The notes: a model not told the origin generated them from the letters alone. A DNA stretch of 64,000 bases from Pseudoneobacillus rhizosphaerae (GCF_917563885.1 NZ_CAKJTG010000001.1:1-64000), one strand, 5' to 3'; shown: positions 26,031 to 35,598, counted from the first letter of the stretch. Numbers and translations: made by a program.

Positions 26031-27401
26031 TTGGCAAATCCAAAAAGAGAGAGGATTTCCTACACCAATCTTGAAAAAAATTTTCAAGAAGTAGATTTAG
26101 GTTTTACAAATCAAGAAGCATTGGAAGAATCAAATCGCTGCCTTTACTGCTATGACGCCCCTTGTATTAAAGCTTGCCCAACAGGAATAGATATCCCTAC
26201 ATTTATTAAAAAAATTGCCTCAGGAAACCTTAAAGGTTCTGCAAAAACAATTATGACTTCTAACCCGATTGGAGCAAGTTGTGCACGTGTTTGTCCGACA
26301 GAGGAGCTTTGTGAGGGTGCATGTGTGTTAAATCATTCGACAAACCCGATCCCAATTGGAAAGCTTCAGAGATTTGCCACTGACTGGGCGATTAGAAATG
26401 AACAAACACTATTTGAACCAGGGGTAAGCAATGGTAAAACAGTGGCCGTAATTGGTGGAGGTCCAGCAGGATTATCAGCTGCTAGAGAATTGGCACGTTT
26501 CGGCTATCAAGTAACGATTTTTGAAGCGGAAGAAAAAGCGGGTGGATTAAATACGTTTGGAATTGTATCCTTCCGTCTACCGCAGGCGATTTCTTTTTGG
26601 GAAGTAGAACAAGTTCAAAAGCTAAATGTAACGATTAAAACTAATACAAAAGTTGGCATCGATATTTCAGTTGAAGAAATAATGGAAGATTATGACTTCA
26701 TTATTCTAGCGGCTGGTATGTCAACTGTTCCTAAGCTGAATGTAGAAGGTGAAGATTTAACCGGTGTCTATGATGCAATTGAGTTTGTGAAAGCAACAAA
26801 AAGCAATGAAATAACAAAAGACTTTGTTGGGAAACGGGTAGTAGTAATTGGAGCTGGAAATACCGCAATTGATGGCGCCACCTGTTCGGTAAGGTTAGGT
26901 GCAGAGAACGTAAAAATTTTATATCGGAGAACAGAAGAGGAAATGTCCGCTTATGATTTTGAGTACGAATTCGCGAAACAAGACGGGGTCGAGTTTCGTT
27001 GGTTAACAGCTCCCAAACGGATTATCGGTGATGAAAATGGAAATGTATCTGGAATTGAATGCTACAAGATGCAACTTGGAGAGCCAGACCTAGATGGTCG
27101 TTGTCGTCCAGAGCCAGTTGAAAACTCTGAATATATACTCCCCGTAGATGCCGTTATTAAAGCTATTGGTCAGACTAGGCATTTGGATTTAATTGAAGCA
27201 CTGAATCTAAATCACAATCATGGAGTTGTCCATGTGAATCAAGAAACCTATCAAACTTCAAATCCAAAAATATTTGCATGTGGAGATATTGTTTTTGCTG
27301 GTAAAGGGAAGGGTGAAGCAATGGTTGTAACAGCTGCTCAACAAGGAAAAGTGGCAGCCTATTCCCTTCATAAGCAATTTTCTACGGTGGAAAATACTTA
27401 A
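26031..27401 (+). CDS. preT: NAD(P)H-dependent dihydropyrimidine dehydrogenase subunit PreT
   Basis: 456-aa flavoprotein, GltD-like. N-terminal Fe-S cysteines are in CLYCYDAPCIKACPTG and GASCARVCPTEELCEGAC. The FAD-binding motif is GGGPAGLSAA and the NAD(P)-binding motif is GAGNTAIDGA. With PreA it reduces uracil and thymine to the dihydro forms, the first step of reductive pyrimidine catabolism. The frame starts at 25965, but only TTG 26031 has an SD (GAGGGAGG, 8 nt away). First gene of the pyrimidine operon. Confidence 0.95.
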   Translation: MANPKRERISYTNLEKNFQEVDLGFTNQEALEESNRCLYCYDAPCIKACPTGIDIPTFIKKIASGNLKGSAKTIMTSNPIGASCARVCPTEELCEGACVLNHSTNPIPIGKLQRFATDWAIRNEQTLFEPGVSNGKTVAVIGGGPAGLSAARELARFGYQVTIFEAEEKAGGLNTFGIVSFRLPQAISFWEVEQVQKLNVTIKTNTKVGIDISVEEIMEDYDFIILAAGMSTVPKLNVEGEDLTGVYDAIEFVKATKSNEITKDFVGKRVVVIGAGNTAIDGATCSVRLGAENVKILYRRTEEEMSAYDFEYEFAKQDGVEFRWLTAPKRIIGDENGNVSGIECYKMQLGEPDLDGRCRPEPVENSEYILPVDAVIKAIGQTRHLDLIEALNLNHNHGVVHVNQETYQTSNPKIFACGDIVFAGKGKGEAMVVTAAQQGKVAAYSLHKQFSTVENT

Positions 27402-27439
27402 GCTGATCCTAATTTTTAAAAGAATAGGAGTGACAAATA

Positions 27440-28726
27440 ATGGCTGATTTATCGATTAATCTAGCAGGCATAAAATCTCCAAATCCTTTCTGGCTTGCAT
27501 CAGCCCCACCTACCAATTCAGGCTATCAGGTACAAAGAGCCTTTGAAGCAGGTTGGGGAGGCGCAGTTTGGAAGACATTGGGGGATCCTATTTTAAATGT
27601 TTCCTCCCGCTTTGCAGCAGTTAGCTTTAATGGTCAAAGAGTAGCTGGTTTTAATAATATTGAGCTTATTACAGACCGACCAATAGAAGTCAACTTAAAA
27701 GAAATTTATGAAACAAAGAAGCGCTTTCCTAATCATGCAATCATTGTTTCGTTAATGGTTGAACCGAAGCAAGAAAAATGGCACGAAATCGTTAAACGTG
27801 TAGAGGATGTTGGAGTTGATGGACTAGAGTTAAACTTCGGCTGTCCACATGGAATGGCAGAGCGTGGAATGGGTTCGGCCTCTGGGCAAGTCCCAGAGCT
27901 AGTTGAAAGGCAAACCTTTTGGGTGAAGGAAGTAGCAACAACACCTGTTATTGTAAAATTAACGCCCAATATAACGGATATTACAGCAACTGCGGAAGCG
28001 GCGGTAAGAGGTGGAGCAGATGCCATTAGTATGATCAACACGATTAACAGTTTAATGGGTGTCGATTTAGACAATTGGAATACCATTCCACATGTAGCGG
28101 GGAAAGGGGCTCATGGAGGATATTGTGGTCCAGCTGTGAAGCCGATTGCACTAAATATGGTCGCCGAATGTGCCCGAAATTCGAGAATAAATGTTCCTAT
28201 TTCAGGTATTGGTGGAATTTCGAGTTGGCAAGATGCTGTTGAATTTATGTTAATGGGAGCGACTGGTGTTCAAGTGTGTACGGCTGCTATGCACCATGGA
28301 TTCCGAATTGTTGAGGATATGATTGATGGCTTAAATAATTATTTAGATGAAAAAGGGATTGCTTCTGTTTCTGAATTGATTGGTAAATCAGTTCCTCGAT
28401 ATTCTGATTGGGGAAATTTAGATCTAAATTACAATATTGTGGCGAAGATTAATACGGATGTGTGTATTAACTGTAATAAGTGTCATATTGCTTGTGAAGA
28501 TACTTCGCATCAATGTATTGATATGCTAACGGATACAAATGGAAATAGCTATCTAAAGGTTCGAGAGGAAGATTGTGTGGGCTGTAATCTATGTTCCATT
28601 GTTTGTCCAGTTGATGGAGCGATTGATATGGTTGAGGTATCGAGTGACCTTCAACCAATGACCTGGAATGAACGTCAGGCAGCATTAAATCTTGTCGCAC
28701 AATGCAAAACAGATGTTGCTAAGTAA
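27440..28726 (+). CDS. preA: Dihydropyrimidine dehydrogenase subunit PreA
   Basis: 428 aa. FMN-binding TIM barrel of dihydroorotate/dihydropyrimidine dehydrogenase type, with ASAPPTNSGYQVQRAFEAGW and the active-site Cys in NFGCPHGMAERGMGSA. The C-terminal domain binds two [4Fe-4S] clusters (CINCNKCHIAC, CVGCNLCSIVCP). It forms the PreTA complex with the upstream gene product (39-nt gap). SD AATAGGAGTGAC. Confidence 0.96.
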   Translation: MADLSINLAGIKSPNPFWLASAPPTNSGYQVQRAFEAGWGGAVWKTLGDPILNVSSRFAAVSFNGQRVAGFNNIELITDRPIEVNLKEIYETKKRFPNHAIIVSLMVEPKQEKWHEIVKRVEDVGVDGLELNFGCPHGMAERGMGSASGQVPELVERQTFWVKEVATTPVIVKLTPNITDITATAEAAVRGGADAISMINTINSLMGVDLDNWNTIPHVAGKGAHGGYCGPAVKPIALNMVAECARNSRINVPISGIGGISSWQDAVEFMLMGATGVQVCTAAMHHGFRIVEDMIDGLNNYLDEKGIASVSELIGKSVPRYSDWGNLDLNYNIVAKINTDVCINCNKCHIACEDTSHQCIDMLTDTNGNSYLKVREEDCVGCNLCSIVCPVDGAIDMVEVSSDLQPMTWNERQAALNLVAQCKTDVAK

Positions 28727-28743
28727 CTAAGGAGGTATTGGGC

Positions 28744-30162
28744 ATGAGTAAATTGATTAGAAACGGAACGATTGTAACAGCAGCAGACATGTACGTGGCT
28801 GATATTTTAATAGAGAATGGAAAGGTTTCAGCAATCGGGTCAAATCTTTCTGCTCCAGGTGCAGAAATTATTGATGCTAAAGGTCATTATGTATTTCCAG
28901 GTGGAATTGACCCACATACCCATTTAGATATGCCTTTTGGTGGAACGGTTACAAAGGATGATTTTGAAACAGGAACCATCGCGGCAGCATTTGGTGGCAC
29001 AACAACAGTGATTGATTTTTGTTTAACTCAAAAAGGCGAGCCTTTAAAGAATTCGATTCAAACCTGGCATGATAAGTCTAGAGATAAAGCTGTTATTGAT
29101 TATGGTTTCCATTTAATGATTGGTGAAATCAACGAGAATGTTTTGAACGAGCTTCCTCAAGTTATTGAGGAGGAAGGTATTACATCGTTTAAGGTTTTTA
29201 TGGCCTATAAAAATGTGTTCCAGGCAGATGATGCTACGTTATATCGAACCTTGCTAGCTGCAAAAGAACACGGAGCGTTGGTCATGGTACATGCTGAAAA
29301 CGGTGATGTTATTGATTATTTAACCAATAAAGCAATTGAAGAAGGAAACACAGAGCCAATCTATCATGCTTTAACAAGACCTCCAGAGGTGGAGGGTGAA
29401 GCAACAGGGCGGGCAGCTCTTCTTACAGAACTAGCAAACTCTCAACTTTATGTCGTTCATGTATCGTGTGCGAATGCGGTTGAAAAGATTGCAGAAGCTC
29501 GTAACAAAGGACTTAATATTTGGGGTGAAACGTGCCCGCAATATTTAGTTCTTGATCGAAGTTACTTAGAAAAACCGAATTTCGAAGGTGCCAAATATGT
29601 TTGGTCTCCACCTTTAAGAGAAAAATGGCATCAAGAAATCCTTTGGAATGCTTTGAAGAATGGTTCATTGCAAACCCTAGGCTCGGATCAATGCTCTTTT
29701 GATTTTAAAGGTCAAAAGGACTTAGGCAGAGAGGATTTTACTAAAATTCCTAACGGTGGTCCCATTATTGAAGATCGTGTGTCTATTCTCTTTTCCGAAG
29801 GTGTAATGAAAGGGAGAATTACGGTTAACCAATTTGTTGATATCACATCAACAAGAATTGCGAAGCTATTTGGACTTTTCCCACAAAAAGGAACGATTGC
29901 CGTAGGTTCAGATGCAGATATTGTTCTTTTTGACCCGAGTGTGGAGCGGGTGATTTCTGCGGAGACTCACCACATGGCCGTAGATTACAATGCGTTTGAA
30001 GGAATGAAGGTATGTGGAGAACCAATTTCCGTTCTTTCTCGAGGAGAATTTGTAATCCGTGATAAGCAATTTGTTGGTCGACCAGGTTCAGGACAGTATT
30101 TAAGGAGAGCGAAATATAATGCCCAAACTTCTAACGACCAAAATGAATTTCAATCAATTTAG
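28744..30162 (+). CDS. hydA: Dihydropyrimidinase (D-hydantoinase)
   Basis: 472-aa amidohydrolase that opens the dihydrouracil/dihydrothymine ring to give N-carbamoyl-beta-alanine or N-carbamoyl-beta-aminoisobutyrate. Binuclear metal site: DPHTHLD, the carboxylated Lys in SFKVFMAYKN, His in MVHAENG and VVHVSC, and Asp in LGSDQCSF. ATG 28744 is 8 nt after AAGGAGG; a TTG 6 nt upstream is too close to the SD. It follows preA by 17 nt, giving the second pathway step. Confidence 0.96.
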   Translation: MSKLIRNGTIVTAADMYVADILIENGKVSAIGSNLSAPGAEIIDAKGHYVFPGGIDPHTHLDMPFGGTVTKDDFETGTIAAAFGGTTTVIDFCLTQKGEPLKNSIQTWHDKSRDKAVIDYGFHLMIGEINENVLNELPQVIEEEGITSFKVFMAYKNVFQADDATLYRTLLAAKEHGALVMVHAENGDVIDYLTNKAIEEGNTEPIYHALTRPPEVEGEATGRAALLTELANSQLYVVHVSCANAVEKIAEARNKGLNIWGETCPQYLVLDRSYLEKPNFEGAKYVWSPPLREKWHQEILWNALKNGSLQTLGSDQCSFDFKGQKDLGREDFTKIPNGGPIIEDRVSILFSEGVMKGRITVNQFVDITSTRIAKLFGLFPQKGTIAVGSDADIVLFDPSVERVISAETHHMAVDYNAFEGMKVCGEPISVLSRGEFVIRDKQFVGRPGSGQYLRRAKYNAQTSNDQNEFQSI

Positions 30163-30220
30163 AAGAGGAAGTAGGGGGTTATGAGGTACCGAAAATTTTT
30201 ATAAAAATGGGGGGGATTTC

Positions 30221-30451
30221 ATGTCTGAATATCAACAATTTTTAGTTGAAAGAAACAAAGTTGATTTTCTCATTCAAAAGGGTTATCTAATTAACAATAT
30301 ACTAGAAAATCTGAATGGCTCATACGTAGATTTCATTCATCCTAATGATCAATCAAAAGAAACACTTCATATTTCAACAGCAAATGGTCGAAAGTATTTT
30401 TCAAGTATTCTCATTAAACAAAATACCACTTCATATATAAAGAATGAGTAG
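30221..30451 (+). CDS. Small protein, 76 aa, unknown, within the pyrimidine cluster
   Basis: ATG after GGGGGGGATTTC. Begins MSEYQQFLVERNKVDFLIQ and contains GSYVDFIHPNDQSKETLHIS. Predicted alpha/beta, soluble, without Cys or metal motifs. It lies between hydA and the semialdehyde dehydrogenase, where a beta-ureidopropionase gene would be expected, but it is far too small to be that enzyme. Family not recognised; it may be a regulatory or accessory protein. Confidence 0.65.
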   Translation: MSEYQQFLVERNKVDFLIQKGYLINNILENLNGSYVDFIHPNDQSKETLHISTANGRKYFSSILIKQNTTSYIKNE

Positions 30452-30482
30452 CTTCGTCCAAACCATGTAAAGGAGAAACATT

Positions 30483-31949
30483 ATGGCGATTACAAAAAAT
30501 GAAACGACAGTGTTAAAAAATTTCATTGACGGACAGTGGGTAGAGTCAAACAGCCAAAAGACGCTTGAGGTTCCGAATCCAGCAACGAACGAATTATTGG
30601 CTAGAGTACCAATTTCGTCAAAAGAGGATGTCAGTTTGGCGGTTGGAGCAGCCAAAAAAGCATTCGCGAAATGGAGAAATGTTCCTGTACCAAAGCGTGC
30701 TAGAATTCTCTTTAAATACCACCATCTCTTAACTGAAAACCATGAAGAATTAGCTCGATTAATCGTTCAAGAAAATGGAAAGGCTTACAAAGAAGCATAT
30801 GGTGAGGTTCAACGCGGTGTTGAATGTGTAGAGTTTGCAGCTGGTGCCCCTACGTTAATGATGGGCGAAACCTTATCTGGAATTGCAGAAGATATTGACT
30901 CCGAGATGTTTCGCTATCCTATAGGTGTGGTGGGTGGAATCACTCCTTTCAATTTCCCAATGATGGTACCACTATGGATGTTCCCATTGGCCATTGCTTG
31001 TGGAAATACATTTATTCTCAAGCCTTCAGAACGGACGCCAATTTTAGCTAATAGATTGGTAGAATTGTTTGCTGAGGCTGGTGCACCTCCAGGAGTATTA
31101 AATGTGGTTCATGGTGCTCACGATGTGGTAAATGGCTTACTTGAGCATAAGGATGTTGCCGCTATTTCATTTGTAGGCTCTCAGCCTGTTGCTAAGTATG
31201 TATACGAACGTGCGGCTTCTGAAGGAAAAAGGGTGCAAGCTCTTTCTGGTGCAAAAAACCACCATATTGTCATGCCTGATGCGGATATGGATAAGGCTGT
31301 CCAACATGTACTCAGCTCAACATTTGGTAGTGCAGGGCAAAGATGCATGGCGTGTAGTGCGGTCGTCGTAGTTGGCGATAACGAGCCGTTTGTAGATGCA
31401 CTAAAGAAAAAAGCCGATGAATTAATTATCGGTAATGGAATGGATGATGAGGTGTTATTAACGCCTGTCATTCGAAAAGAGCATCGAGATAAGGTTCTTG
31501 GTTATATAGAAAAGGGCTTGGAGGAAGGAGCGAACCTTATTAGGGATGGACGTTCTGAAATGGATGAACTACCAGAAGGGAATTTTCTTGGCCCAACAAT
31601 CTTTGACCATGTTACCCCTGAGATGACAATAGCAAAGGATGAAATATTTGCACCAGTTTTAAGTTTACTTAGAGCTAAAGATTTGGATGAAGGTTTAGAA
31701 TTTATCCGTAAATCTAGATATGGAAATGGTGCTACCATTTATACAAATAACGCAAAAGCAATCCGTCAGTTCCGTGAAGAAGCGGACGCAGGAATGCTTG
31801 GAATAAATGTAGGTGTACCAGCAACGATGGCCTTCTTCCCATTTTCTGGATGGAAGGATTCCTTTTATGGCGATCTTCATGTAAACGGAAAAGATGGACT
31901 AAATTTCTTTACTCGGAAAAAAATGATTACATCTCGTTTTGATGATTAA
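30483..31949 (+). CDS. mmsA: (Methyl)malonate-semialdehyde dehydrogenase, CoA-acylating (MmsA/IolA type)
   Basis: 488-aa aldehyde dehydrogenase. Active-site Cys288 is in GQRCMACS. The family features [19 protein letters not shown] and [20 protein letters not shown] indicate the CoA-acylating MMSDH group. In this operon it should convert malonate semialdehyde (from uracil via beta-alanine) and methylmalonate semialdehyde (from thymine) to acetyl-CoA and propionyl-CoA. SD AAAGGAGAAA before ATG. 11-nt gap to the aminotransferase gene. Confidence 0.95.
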   Translation: MAITKNETTVLKNFIDGQWVESNSQKTLEVPNPATNELLARVPISSKEDVSLAVGAAKKAFAKWRNVPVPKRARILFKYHHLLTENHEELARLIVQENGKAYKEAYGEVQRGVECVEFAAGAPTLMMGETLSGIAEDIDSEMFRYPIGVVGGITPFNFPMMVPLWMFPLAIACGNTFILKPSERTPILANRLVELFAEAGAPPGVLNVVHGAHDVVNGLLEHKDVAAISFVGSQPVAKYVYERAASEGKRVQALSGAKNHHIVMPDADMDKAVQHVLSSTFGSAGQRCMACSAVVVVGDNEPFVDALKKKADELIIGNGMDDEVLLTPVIRKEHRDKVLGYIEKGLEEGANLIRDGRSEMDELPEGNFLGPTIFDHVTPEMTIAKDEIFAPVLSLLRAKDLDEGLEFIRKSRYGNGATIYTNNAKAIRQFREEADAGMLGINVGVPATMAFFPFSGWKDSFYGDLHVNGKDGLNFFTRKKMITSRFDD

Positions 31950-31960
31950 GGGGGCTTACC

Positions 31961-33307
31961 ATGGTTCAAATGAGTCATTCCAAAGAAACACTACAGCAAC
32001 AAGATGAAAAATATGTTTGGCATAGTATGAAGCCTTATAACCCTAACGCAACTCTAGTTGTTGAGAAAGCGCAAGGGTCTTGGGTCACCGATGTAGATGG
32101 AAAGCGATACTTAGATGCGATGTCTGGCTTATGGTGTGTGAATGTAGGTTATGGTAGAACAGAGCTTGCAGAGGCAGCTTACGAGCAATTAAAAGAATTG
32201 GCGTATTTTCCACTGTCACAAAGTCATGTACCAGCTATTAAACTAGCGGAAAAACTAAATGACATGCTCGGTGGCGATTATGTTATCTTTTTTTCCAATA
32301 GTGGATCGGAAGCAAATGAAGCAGCTTTTAAAATTGTTCGTCAATATCACCAGCAAAAGGGTGAAGGCGGTAGGTATAAAATTGTCTCCCGATATCGATC
32401 CTATCACGGTAGCTCAATGGGAGCGCTAGCTGCAACCGGGCAAGCCCAAAGAAAGTATAAATATGAGCCGCTAGCACCAGGCTTTATACATGTTGCCCCT
32501 CCTGACAGTTATCGAGATGATTTCGGTGCAACAGATCCACATGGGATAAAGGATATCGATAGAGCGATGACCTGGGAATTAAGTGATACAATTGCAGCGA
32601 TGATTATGGAGCCAATTATCACGGGTGGAGGAGTTATCGTTCCACCAGATGGCTATATGAAGGCCGCAAAAGAAGTGTGTGAAAAACATGGGGCATTGTT
32701 AATTGTGGATGAAGTTATTTGTGGCTTCGGTCGTACTGGAAAACCATTCGGATTTATGAATTATGATGTCAAGCCTGATATTATTACGATGGCAAAGGGG
32801 TTAACGAGTGGATACCTTCCGTTGTCAGCAACTGCCGTTCGGAAAGAAATCTATGAAGCTTTTAAAGGCTCGGATGAGTACGAATTTTTCCGTCACGTAA
32901 ATACGTTTGGTGGAAGTCCAGCTGCCTGTGCCTTAGCTTTGAAAAACCTTGAGATTATGGAAACGGAAAAATTATTTGATCGTTCAAGGGAATTGGGCGA
33001 AAAAGTGTTAAATGAGCTAAGTAATCTTTTATCAGACCACCCTTATGTCGGGAATATCCGTGGTAAAGGATTATTGTTAGGACTTGAGCTAGTGAAGGAT
33101 AAGGTGACCAAGGAGCCTTTAGATACAAGTCTTGTGAATGATGTTATTGCGTCGTGTAAGGCGAACGGTCTCATAATTGGAAAGAATGGGGTTACAGTTG
33201 CAGGCTTTAATAATGTGTTAACTCTGTCGCCACCATTGAATATTGAACTAGAGGATTTGGCGTTTGTTGTGAAGACATTGGTTGCTGCACTTGAGAAGAT
33301 TAAATAG
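31961..33307 (+). CDS. Class III omega-aminotransferase (probable beta-alanine/beta-aminoisobutyrate:pyruvate aminotransferase)
   Basis: 448-aa fold-type I PLP enzyme. SRYRSYHGSSMGALAATG, LIVDEVICGFGRTG and the Schiff-base Lys279 in MAKGLTSGYLPLSA define class III. By context it deaminates beta-alanine and 3-aminoisobutyrate to the semialdehydes used by the upstream dehydrogenase. The amino acceptor cannot be decided from sequence. ATG after AAGGGGGC. Last gene of the pyrimidine operon, followed by a terminator. Confidence 0.92.
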   Translation: MVQMSHSKETLQQQDEKYVWHSMKPYNPNATLVVEKAQGSWVTDVDGKRYLDAMSGLWCVNVGYGRTELAEAAYEQLKELAYFPLSQSHVPAIKLAEKLNDMLGGDYVIFFSNSGSEANEAAFKIVRQYHQQKGEGGRYKIVSRYRSYHGSSMGALAATGQAQRKYKYEPLAPGFIHVAPPDSYRDDFGATDPHGIKDIDRAMTWELSDTIAAMIMEPIITGGGVIVPPDGYMKAAKEVCEKHGALLIVDEVICGFGRTGKPFGFMNYDVKPDIITMAKGLTSGYLPLSATAVRKEIYEAFKGSDEYEFFRHVNTFGGSPAACALALKNLEIMETEKLFDRSRELGEKVLNELSNLLSDHPYVGNIRGKGLLLGLELVKDKVTKEPLDTSLVNDVIASCKANGLIIGKNGVTVAGFNNVLTLSPPLNIELEDLAFVVKTLVAALEKIK

Positions 33308-33319
33308 TTGTGGTGGTTG

Positions 33320-33349
33320 AACACTCGTGATTGGTTGCGGGTGTTTTTT
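33320..33349 (+). terminator. Terminator of the pyrimidine operon
   Basis: AACACTCG pairs with CGGGTGTT (one G-U), followed by seven T. Confidence 0.75.
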
Positions 33350-33389
33350 TGTGGGTGTGGTTTCAGTACGAAAAGGAAGATGCAGTCAC

Positions 33390-33535
33390 GTAAACTTGGA
33401 TAGGTGCCCGTTTTGGTCCAAAATAGTGAAAAAGGGGAACGTAAACTCAGATAGTTGCCTGTTTTGGTCTAAATTATAAAAAAAGGTAACTAAAAACCAG
33501 ATAGGTGCCCAGTTTTATTCAAAAAGAGAGAAAAC
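33390..33535. repeat. Three degenerate tandem repeats of about 50 bp
   Basis: Copies at 33390-33440, 33441-33490 and 33491-33535 share the order GTAAAC, AGATAGGTGCC, GTTTTGGTC, AAA-rich, GGxAAC. The third copy is shortened and more diverged. No reading frame is shared. Non-coding; origin unknown. Confidence 0.75.
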
Positions 33536-33576
33536 AGTCATCAAAGTGCTCTTTTATTTTTTTACCATTAAATCCC

Positions 33577-33605
33577 TTTACAATTTTCCACTTCTTGCAT
33601 ATGAT
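33577..33605 (+). promoter_or_regulatory. SigA-type promoter of the ABC-F gene
   Basis: TTTACA, 17-nt spacer, TATGAT. The predicted start near 33612 gives a leader of about 300 nt before the ABC-F start codon. Confidence 0.7.
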
Positions 33606-33652
33606 AAAATGGTACTACTATTTTTTTACATTTAAGGAGGAATCAAGGTACG

Positions 33653-33682
33653 ATGTCAACGTTCGTTGTTTGTTTAGGGTGA
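33653..33682 (+). CDS. Leader peptide MSTFVVCLG of the ABC-F attenuator
   Basis: A nine-codon ORF with an AAGGAGG site 12 nt upstream. It sits in the 5' leader of an ABC-F gene and overlaps two competing RNA stems (see the attenuator entry). Ribosome stalling here would decide which stem forms. The ORF, SD and stems are visible; translation and stalling are inferred. Confidence 0.55.
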   Translation: MSTFVVCLG

Positions 33683-33845
33683 AACTTAAAACGGGAATAG
33701 TGTGCCCATTTTTAGTAAATCCAATCGTAAACGACGAATGTTTCGTACCCTATCTTCCTATATATTCGTGTTTAAGAAGTGCTATAGCAGGCTTCTTTTG
33801 TGCGTGAAGAAGGTAGGGGTTTATTTCCCCTACCTTTTATTTTTA
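33658..33845 (+). promoter_or_regulatory. Transcription attenuator upstream of the ABC-F gene
   Basis: Terminator: AAGGTAGGGG (33810-33819) pairs perfectly with CCCCTACCTT (33827-33836), then a U-rich tract. Antiterminator: CCCTATCTTC (33748-33757) pairs over 10 bp with GAAGGTAGGG (33809-33818). Region 33747-33752 can instead be held by TAGGGT (33675-33680), with GAAAC/GTTTC extending that stem. An alternative 15-bp stem joins 33658-33672 with 33728-33742 and excludes the latter. A ribosome held on the leader ORF would mask 33675-33685, freeing the antiterminator. This fits drug-induced expression known for ABC-F resistance genes. Confidence 0.7.
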
Positions 33846-33916
33846 AAATATTGGGAACGAGTCCTCCAAGTTTACGGATTGGTTCATAAAATTGAACTAA
33901 AAGGAGAGACATTTAA

Positions 33917-35467
33917 ATGAGTATTCTCAATGTAGAAAATCTCACCCATTATTTTGGAGATAAATTAGTTTTTAAAAATATAGAATTTCGCTTACTAAAA
34001 AAAGAACGAGTTGGATTAGTCGGGCCAAATGGGGCTGGTAAATCCACTCTTCTTCAAATATTATCTGGGGCTATTCTACCTGATAATGGAAAAATTAGCT
34101 GGCAGCCAAATATTCAAGTTGGTTATTTAGAGCAACAAACAGAGTTACAAGCAGGATTAAATATCCGTGATTATTTAAGGAGTGCGTTTCAGCATTTATA
34201 TGATTATGAAACAGAATTACTCGAGCTTACCAGTCAAATGTCCCATTGCCAAGACAGCGAAACTTTAGAACAGTATCTAAAACGCTTTTCACAGCTACAA
34301 GAGTTATTAGAACATCACAACTTTTATTTTATTGATTCAAAAATAGATGATGTGGCCAATGGGTTGGGGATACATGTATTAGGAATGGAAAAGGATGTTT
34401 CACAGTTAAGTGGTGGGCAGAGAACGAAACTCCTTCTAGCAAAACTTCTTTTAAAGGAACCAGAGATTTTGCTATTAGATGAGCCGACTAACTATCTTGA
34501 TTTTGAGCATATCAGTTGGTTAAAGGATTATTTGAAAAATTATCCAAACTCCTTTATTCTCATTTCACATGATATGGAGTTTCTAAATGAAGTCGTTAAT
34601 GTGGTGTACCATCTTGAGCATAAAAATTTAACAAGATATTTGGGGAATTATCAAAAATTCACGGAGCAGTATGAATTAAGAAAACAGCAAATTTTTTTGG
34701 AGTACGCAAGGCAAAAGCAAGAAATTGACAAGTTAGAAACGTATATCCAAAAGAACAAGGCTCGCGCATCCACCTCAAAGCAAGCGAAGTCTCGTGAGAA
34801 AATGCTAGAAAAAATTGAACGTATCGACAAACCAGCGTACACGCCGAAACCTAGATTTTCATTTAAGGTTTCAGAGCGACCTGCAAGTTTAATTGTAGAG
34901 GCAGTGGAATTAGCGGTTGGGTATGAAACGGAGTTGTTACCGCCGTTTGACTTTACCTTAAGACGAGGAGATAAAATAGCTATAATTGGTTATAATGGGA
35001 TCGGAAAATCAACGATGTTAAAAACGATCATTGGCGAACTATCACCAATAAATGGTCAGATATTGTTTGGACAAAATGCTCAACCTGCCTACTTTGCACA
35101 GGAGTGGAATACAGCTTCTGCTCAAACTCCGATTGAGTATATATGGTCTTTGCACGAAGAGATGACCCAAAAAGAGGTTCGGCAAGCGTTGGCCCGATCA
35201 GGTTTGAAAACGGAACATATTTTTCAACCGCTAAGCTCCTTAAGTGGTGGAGAGCAAACAAAGGTGCGAATTTGTCAGTTGATGTTAACAAGAAGCAATT
35301 GGCTTATTTTAGATGAACCGACTAATCACTTAGATATTCAATCAAAAGAAGTTTTGGCACATGCTCTTTCGTTATACGAGGGAACAGTACTGGTGGTTTC
35401 TCATGAACCAGAGTTTTACAAAGATTGGGTTACGGACGTATGGAACCTTGAAAAATGGAAGAGATAA
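33917..35467 (+). CDS. ABC-F family ATPase (ribosome protection/translation factor type)
   Basis: 516 aa, two ABC domains in one soluble chain without membrane segments. Walker A motifs: GPNGAGKST and GYNGIGKST. Signatures: LSGGQRTK and LSGGEQTK. Walker B: LLLDEPTNYLD and LILDEPTNHLD. The interdomain linker is rich in charged residues (YIQKNKARASTSKQAKSREKM) and is the part that reaches into the ribosome. It resembles B. subtilis YfmM-like proteins by memory. The attenuated leader with its leader peptide argues for an antibiotic-response role. SD AAAGGAGAG. Confidence 0.93.
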   Translation: MSILNVENLTHYFGDKLVFKNIEFRLLKKERVGLVGPNGAGKSTLLQILSGAILPDNGKISWQPNIQVGYLEQQTELQAGLNIRDYLRSAFQHLYDYETELLELTSQMSHCQDSETLEQYLKRFSQLQELLEHHNFYFIDSKIDDVANGLGIHVLGMEKDVSQLSGGQRTKLLLAKLLLKEPEILLLDEPTNYLDFEHISWLKDYLKNYPNSFILISHDMEFLNEVVNVVYHLEHKNLTRYLGNYQKFTEQYELRKQQIFLEYARQKQEIDKLETYIQKNKARASTSKQAKSREKMLEKIERIDKPAYTPKPRFSFKVSERPASLIVEAVELAVGYETELLPPFDFTLRRGDKIAIIGYNGIGKSTMLKTIIGELSPINGQILFGQNAQPAYFAQEWNTASAQTPIEYIWSLHEEMTQKEVRQALARSGLKTEHIFQPLSSLSGGEQTKVRICQLMLTRSNWLILDEPTNHLDIQSKEVLAHALSLYEGTVLVVSHEPEFYKDWVTDVWNLEKWKR

Positions 35468-35479
35468 AATTCAAATTCA

Positions 35480-35512
35480 CCCACAAAGATCAGTTTTGTG
35501 GGTTTTTATTTT
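35480..35512 (+). terminator. Terminator after the ABC-F gene
   Basis: CCCACAAA pairs with TTTGTGGG, then a T-rich tract. Confidence 0.8.
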
Positions 35513-35598
35513 TCATTTATTATTGGATTACGTTGAAAAATCATATATCTTTATAGAAAGGATTTATTTCAAAATTTTTTTAAAAAGGAGCAACAATC

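Noticed and set aside
33505-33920. Two overlapping plus-strand ORFs (100 and 72 aa) before the ABC-F gene
   Set aside because: No SD, odd composition, and they run across the repeats, the promoter and the attenuator.
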